A stretch of 64,000 bases of DNA from Pyxidicoccus parkwaysis. GTDB lineage: Bacteria > Myxococcota > Myxococcia > Myxococcales > Myxococcaceae. Each line of letters begins with the position of its first letter. Position 1 is the first letter of the stretch. Under the pieces are notes generated by a model. It made no database searches. It was not told where the DNA came from and saw only the letters and a program-made list of their open reading frames with translations. The translations under genes and the position numbers were made by a program. The stretch is taken from assembly GCF_017301735.1 (NCBI RefSeq), contig NZ_CP071090.1, positions 3,524,001-3,588,000 on the forward strand, written 5' to 3'. Positions 60,216-64,000 of the stretch are shown one piece after another.

Positions 60216-60956
60216 TCAATTCCCGAGCCGGTTGACGTCGAACTCGGCCCGCGCCAGCTCCGTCACCTGCACGTCGGAGTACACCAGCGTCGTCTCCGCG
60301 GGCGTGAGCGCGTCCTTGATGGTCATCTTGCTCACGAAGGGGAACGTCTTCCCCTCGTGGGCAATCTGGTTGCCGTACTCGAAGGTGGCGGACTTCAGCA
60401 GCTTCCCGGAGAGGGAGAAGAACTCCGCCTTCACCCCCACCAGCCGCTGCTTGGAGACCCAGTAGGTGATGCGGTCATACGTGCAGAACTTGTTGATGGC
60501 CGTCAGCTCCAGCACGTAGCTGGCCTCGCCGTTGACCACGTCCTCGCGCAGCAGCTTGCCCTGGTAGTCGATGGCGTAGTTGGTGGAGGCGATGTCGCCC
60601 TGCGCGGCCTGGCCCGACAGCTTCTGCCGCGGCGAGATGGGGATGGGCTTGCGCAGGCCCGGGCGGTTCATCCACATGTTCCGGTCGACCTGCAGCAGCT
60701 TCGAGCCCTTGAAGCGCACCGGCTCGCGTGTCTCCGCCAGGCTCGCGGTGGCATTGGCCTTCAGGAGGAGCAGCCGCTCGGGCTCCGAGTCACTTCCGCC
60801 GCCCGGCGTGATGCGCACCGTCCAGCGGATGCCGGGAATGCCCCCGCCCCGCGAGCGGTCCGAGGCCTTGAGGATTTCCGCCGCCTCCGGCTCGGCGGCC
60901 CAGGCGGAGCCGGACAGCAGCAGCAACCCGACGATGAGAGTGATTGCGTTCTTCAT
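60216..60956 (-). CDS. LolA-like outer-membrane lipoprotein-sorting protein
   Basis: 246 residues. A signal peptide (ITLIVGLLLLSGSAWA) exports it to the periplasm. The half-barrel domain of LolA-like proteins (PF17131-type 'outer membrane lipoprotein-sorting protein') is seen in the SEPERLLLLKANATASLAET region, then IPISPRQKLSGQAAQGDIAS and GKLLREDVVNGEASYVLEL. Such proteins carry hydrophobic ligands between the inner and outer membranes. In an operon with a LolD-type ATPase, FtsX-type permease and beta-barrel protein, it fits an export chain for a lipid-like product. Confidence 0.75.
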   Translation of the reverse strand: MKNAITLIVGLLLLSGSAWAAEPEAAEILKASDRSRGGGIPGIRWTVRITPGGGSDSEPERLLLLKANATASLAETREPVRFKGSKLLQVDRNMWMNRPGLRKPIPISPRQKLSGQAAQGDIASTNYAIDYQGKLLREDVVNGEASYVLELTAINKFCTYDRITYWVSKQRLVGVKAEFFSLSGKLLKSATFEYGNQIAHEGKTFPFVSKMTIKDALTPAETTLVYSDVQVTELARAEFDVNRLGN

Positions 60957-60974
60957 GGTGGAGTCTCCTGCCGC

Positions 60975-62201
60975 TCAGACGTGGCCGAGCGAGTCGATGA
61001 TGGGCTTGCGAGCGGCGGCGCGCGCCGGGAAGAGGGCCGCGGCGATGCCCAATACCGAGAGCATCAATCCCGCCCTCGCCATGCGGGGGACGTCCAGGTC
61101 GACCATGAGGCGGACCACGTTGGACGAGTTCGGCGGCGTATAGGTGATGCCCGCGCTGTTGACGGCCAGGCGCACCAGCAAGGTGAAGAGCAGCCCCCCG
61201 GCGCAGCCCAGCGCCACGAGCAGGAAGGCCTCCGTGGCGAAGAGCCGCACGATGCCGGAGCGGCGCAGCCCCATGGAGCGCAGGGTGCCAATCTCCCGCG
61301 TCCGCTCCACCACCGTCATGCTCATGGAGTTCACGATGCTCATGACCACCACGATGAAGACGTTGCTGAAGATGAAGGCGAAGATCATGTCGAACATCCG
61401 CTTCACCTGCGTGTAGAAGCTCGAGAGTTCCAGCCAGGTCTTGAGCTCCACGTCGAACCCCGCCTTCTTGAGCTCTGCCGTGAGCTCCGTGCGGGCCTGG
61501 TCGGTGAATGCTTTGTCATCGAGCAGCACGATGAGCCGCTCGGCGCCGTCAATGTCATACAGCGACTTCGCCAGCTCGAAGGGCAGGTACATGAACTTGT
61601 CGTTGGTGCCGATGTTGCCCGTGTTGAAGGTGTCGATGATGTCCACGTCCAGCGCGTTGGCCTGTCCCGTCACCGTGCTGACCAGAAGCGCGGCGGAGTC
61701 CCCGCGCTTCAGGTTGAGAATCTTTCCCAGTTCCTCCGCCGTCGCCACGCCAATGGGGTTGTCCGGCTTCAGGTCTCCCGCGAGCTTGCGCTGGAAGTCC
61801 CCCTGGAGCTTCTTCACGTCCGCGGGGACCACGCCCTCGCCCACGAAGATGGTGGACGCCGTGCCGTTGGACACCATGCCGCTGATGGACATGCGCGGCG
61901 TCACCAGCACCGTGTGCGGGTATTGCTGGAGGATGGGGACGACCCGGTCCAGCTCCTTCTTCGAGAACATGTACTTCTCCGGGTGGAGCTTGCCCTCGGT
62001 GCGCAGCCCGCTCTTCATCACCGTCAGGTGCCCCAGCAGCTCTCCCTGGATGGCCTGACGGGCCAGCCCGCTGTACACGTTCTTGATGTAGCCCGCGAAG
62101 AGGCTGATGGTTGCGAAGCCGAAGCCCACCGAGATGAGCGTGACGATGCTCCGGCGGCGGTTCTTCAGGATGTTGCGGAAGCCAATGGCGAAGTAGTTCA
62201 T
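60975..62201 (-). CDS. ABC transporter permease of the FtsX/LolC/MacB type
   Basis: 408 residues with four membrane helices: one at the N-terminus (SIVTLISVGFGFATISLF), a large periplasmic domain of about 230 residues, then three helices near the C-terminus (FDMIFAFIFSNVFIVVVMSI, LFATEAFLLVALGCAGGLLF, AGLMLSVLGIAAALFPA). The cytoplasmic motif VERTREIGTLRSMG before the second helix is the coupling segment of FtsX-like permeases. With the LolD-type ATPase it would work as a mechanotransmission or lipid/lipoprotein export system. The ATG overlaps the ATPase stop (ATGA at 62201-62198). Confidence 0.88.
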   Translation of the reverse strand: MNYFAIGFRNILKNRRRSIVTLISVGFGFATISLFAGYIKNVYSGLARQAIQGELLGHLTVMKSGLRTEGKLHPEKYMFSKKELDRVVPILQQYPHTVLVTPRMSISGMVSNGTASTIFVGEGVVPADVKKLQGDFQRKLAGDLKPDNPIGVATAEELGKILNLKRGDSAALLVSTVTGQANALDVDIIDTFNTGNIGTNDKFMYLPFELAKSLYDIDGAERLIVLLDDKAFTDQARTELTAELKKAGFDVELKTWLELSSFYTQVKRMFDMIFAFIFSNVFIVVVMSIVNSMSMTVVERTREIGTLRSMGLRRSGIVRLFATEAFLLVALGCAGGLLFTLLVRLAVNSAGITYTPPNSSNVVRLMVDLDVPRMARAGLMLSVLGIAAALFPARAAARKPIIDSLGHV

Positions 62202-62950
62202 CGAACAGTCTCGTCCGTGTGGAGCAGGCCGTCCTTGAGCAGGAGCTTGCGGTCGACCAGGTCCAGCAGCCGCGGATCGTGGGTGGTGAAGATGAAGGTG
62301 ACGCGCTTGGAGCGGTTGAGCTCGCGCATGAGCTGGACGACCATGTAGCTGTTCTCGGAGTCGAGGTTGGCCGTGGGCTCGTCCGCCACGACGAGAGAGG
62401 GCTCGGTGACGAGCGCGCGCGCGATGGCCACACGCTGGCGCTGGCCACCGCTCATCTTGTCCGGCCGGGCGTGCAGCTGGTTCTCCAGGGCCACGTCCTT
62501 GAGCGCCTGGGTGGCACGCTCGCGTGCCTGGGAGGCGCCCACCCCCTGAATCTGCAGGGGCACCATGACGTTCTCCAGGGCGCTGAGCACGGGGATGAGG
62601 TTGAAGCTCTGGAAGACGAAGCCGACCTTGCGGCTGCGCAGGTCCGTCAGCGCATCGTCCGACAACTGCCCGATGGGCGTGCCCTCCAGCGTCACCTCGC
62701 CCGAGGTCGGCGCGTCCACCAGCCCCAGGATGTTCATCAGGCTGGATTTGCCGCTGCCCGAGGGGCCCCAGATGGCCACGAACTCGCCCTGATGGATGCG
62801 CAGCGAGACGCCCCGGAGCGCCTCGACTGTCGCCTCGCCCAGCACGTAGCGGCGCTTGATGTCACGCAGGTCCAGGAGCACCTGCGCCCCCGCCGTGCTC
62901 GCCGCTCCAGCCTCGCTGGCCGTGGAGCGAACCATTTCTGCCATGCCCAT
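62198..62950 (-). CDS. ABC transporter ATP-binding protein (LolD/MacB type)
   Basis: 250 residues. Walker A is GPSGSGKSS (about 61-69), the signature motif is KMSGGQRQRVAIARAL, and Walker B is LVVADEPT followed by a late His switch in FTTHDPR. Such ATPases power FtsX-type permeases. The ATG at 62950 (MGMAEMVRS) has two nearby alternatives; the first is kept. It is translationally coupled to the permease gene (ATGA). The ketosynthase-like gene lies 59 bases upstream on the same strand, which suggests one transcript. Confidence 0.92.
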   Translation of the reverse strand: MGMAEMVRSTASEAGAASTAGAQVLLDLRDIKRRYVLGEATVEALRGVSLRIHQGEFVAIWGPSGSGKSSLMNILGLVDAPTSGEVTLEGTPIGQLSDDALTDLRSRKVGFVFQSFNLIPVLSALENVMVPLQIQGVGASQARERATQALKDVALENQLHARPDKMSGGQRQRVAIARALVTEPSLVVADEPTANLDSENSYMVVQLMRELNRSKRVTFIFTTHDPRLLDLVDRKLLLKDGLLHTDETVR

Positions 62951-63009
62951 AGTCGACTCGTGTCCTTCCTCCGCCGCATTCCCGACGAGAGGCTCATGCT
63001 ACGTGCGTC

Positions 63010-64000
63010 CTACAACGCTCGAACCAATGCTGCTCCAGCATTTCCACCGAAAGAGTAGGAGCTCGCGAGGGCCGCGCGGACGGGCCGCTGCGCCTGGGGC
63101 TGCCGCACCAGGTTGAGCTCGAACTCCGGTTGCTCGGTGCCGACCTGCACGGGCAACCCGCCGCCCCGGACGGCGCCGATGCAGGCGAGGAGGTTGAACA
63201 TGTCGCTGGCGGACTCCGCCTCGCCGGTGAGGGCCTTGAGGCTGCTGAGCGGGACGCTGCCCGCCGCGGAGCCCAGCGCCGTCCGCAGGGCGGTCACCTC
63301 CGCCCGGTCCAGGGACTGCGTGGAGTTGCTCGCGGCGGCGACGTAGTCCACCTCATTCGGAGCGAGCCCCGCGTCCCGCAGCGCCTGGCTCAGGGCGGAG
63401 GCGAGTCCCCGGCCCTCCGGGTGGTGGGTGGCGAAGCCGTGTCCATCATGCGCCACCCCCAGCCCCGCCAGCTCCGCCAGGATGGTGGCCCCACGAGCCC
63501 GCGCGGAGGCGAGCGTCTCGAGCACCACCACCGCCGCGCCCTCGCCCATGATGAAGCCATCCCGGCGCGAGTCGAAAGGGCGGCTCACGTTGGAGTCGCT
63601 CAGCACGCCGATGTCATTCATGTCGTAGTGGGTGGCGGCCGTGAAGAGGTCGAACGTGCCCGCGATGATGGCGTCGGCCCGTCCGCTGCGCAGCGCATGC
63701 GCCGCCAGGGCGAGGACCTGGAACCCGCAGGCATTCCCCGCGCTGATGGCGTAGTTGGTGCCCCTCCAGCCCCAGTGGATGCTGAGGGCGCTGGCCACCG
63801 CGTTGGTCACTGTCTCCTGGAACAGCAGCGGCTGCACGAAGCGGGGCTCGCTGGTGATGATGCGGTGCCAGATGTCCTGGCTGACCTCGGCCATGGCCCG
63901 GTACGTCCCCAGGAACACACCGACCCGCTCCGCGCTCCACGTGGAGGGCCCATACCCCGCCGCCCGGAGCGCCTCCTCCGTGGCAATCATCGTGTACTGC
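63010..64000 (-). CDS. Beta-ketoacyl synthase-like protein without catalytic His (5' end beyond window)
   Basis: At least 330 residues, continuing in frame to the window edge (upstream codons read QYT before the ATG at 63990), so the start is not seen. A ketosynthase fold is clear: MGEGAAVVVLETLASARARG, then the Ser-Leu-Lys segment SLKALTGEAESASD, and the C-terminal SYSFGGNAGA. The nucleophile Cys is present in ISAGNACGFQVL, but the first His motif is replaced (AAASNSTQSLD) and the second has Glu where His should be (KALTGE). This is the opposite of a chain-length factor, which usually loses the Cys. A KS-like decarboxylase or non-elongating partner is conceivable. It probably heads the ABC/LolA operon. 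Confidence 0.75.
   Translation of the reverse strand, partial: QYTMIATEEALRAAGYGPSTWSAERVGVFLGTYRAMAEVSQDIWHRIITSEPRFVQPLLFQETVTNAVASALSIHWGWRGTNYAISAGNACGFQVLALAAHALRSGRADAIIAGTFDLFTAATHYDMNDIGVLSDSNVSRPFDSRRDGFIMGEGAAVVVLETLASARARGATILAELAGLGVAHDGHGFATHHPEGRGLASALSQALRDAGLAPNEVDYVAAASNSTQSLDRAEVTALRTALGSAAGSVPLSSLKALTGEAESASDMFNLLACIGAVRGGGLPVQVGTEQPEFELNLVRQPQAQRPVRAALASSYSFGGNAGAALVRAL

Noticed and set aside
60357..62348. A 663-codon plus-strand frame opposite the LolA-like and permease genes
   Set aside because: Shadow of two well-supported minus-strand genes.
1..64000. CRISPR arrays
   Set aside because: No series of regularly spaced direct repeats was seen. The only short repeats are the duplicated precursor genes and isolated hairpins.
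1..64000. tRNA, rRNA or riboswitch genes
   Set aside because: No cloverleaf with a TTC-A-type loop, rRNA segment or known aptamer core was recognised by eye; short RNAs could be missed without a covariance-model search.

Overview
The window is high-GC DNA from a Gram-negative bacterium, most likely a myxobacterium (Myxococcota, Myxococcus/Corallococcus-type). The signs are strong G/C third-position bias, many secreted lipoproteins with a Cys lipobox, an RHS-type surface protein, a DUF7151-like glycine-rich secreted protein, a sigma-54 activator and natural-product genes scattered among housekeeping genes. This is inference from content; no rRNA or tRNA is present to fix the taxonomy.

Left part (1-10846). 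An RHS-like lipoprotein (cut by the window edge) and a HEXXH lipoprotein precede an unusual biosynthetic locus. A leftward operon (8337 to 3664, probably to 2925) encodes a radical SAM/SPASM peptide maturase, a terpene-cyclase-like alpha/alpha-barrel protein, a DDxxD isoprenyl-diphosphate-synthase-like protein, two near-duplicate 62-residue Cys/Asp-rich precursor peptides, a TPR protein and a CPBP-family membrane protease. Several stop/start codons overlap as ATGA; one such overlap couples the isoprenoid enzyme to a precursor peptide. Divergently, an ACP, a complete ketosynthase and a Cys-less ketosynthase-like subunit form a type II PKS/FAS-like minimal set, also ATGA-coupled. The whole looks like a hybrid ribosomal-peptide / isoprenoid / acyl-chain pathway and is the strongest novelty candidate.

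Middle part (10887-51348). Mostly conserved or accessory single genes: an RND-efflux/transposase remnant, beta-helix lipoprotein, amidohydrolase, VOC protein, DUF2267 protein, UbiB-type kinase, NhaA antiporter, MutS, DUF3592-like protein, AmiC-type amidase, fatty acid desaturase, second CPBP protease, polytopic GT-C-like membrane protein, secreted proteins, an S1 protease lipoprotein, GNAT acetyltransferase, a twin-module Cys-rich secreted protein with a possible sigma-54 promoter, a divergent LysR/MFS pair, lipase, FAD monooxygenase, an oxidoreductase-Nudix-2OG-oxygenase-like operon, DinB-like protein, ECF sigma factor, YCII-tandem protein and an alpha/beta hydrolase.

Right part (51805-58792). 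A sigma-54 enhancer-binding protein lies tail-to-tail with a compact four-gene operon: an acidic glycine-zipper protein, a HEVGH metallopeptidase-like protein, a 477-residue unknown and a PGRP/amidase-2 fusion. A well-spaced -24/-12 sequence sits just upstream of the operon. I propose these five genes form one sigma-54-controlled system of unknown function.

Right edge (58879-64000). A leftward operon encodes a ketosynthase-like protein with the Cys but neither catalytic His (cut by the window edge), a LolD-type ATPase, a FtsX-type permease, a LolA-like periplasmic protein and an outer-membrane beta-barrel protein. This looks like a polyketide/lipid synthesis-and-export locus continuing outside the window.
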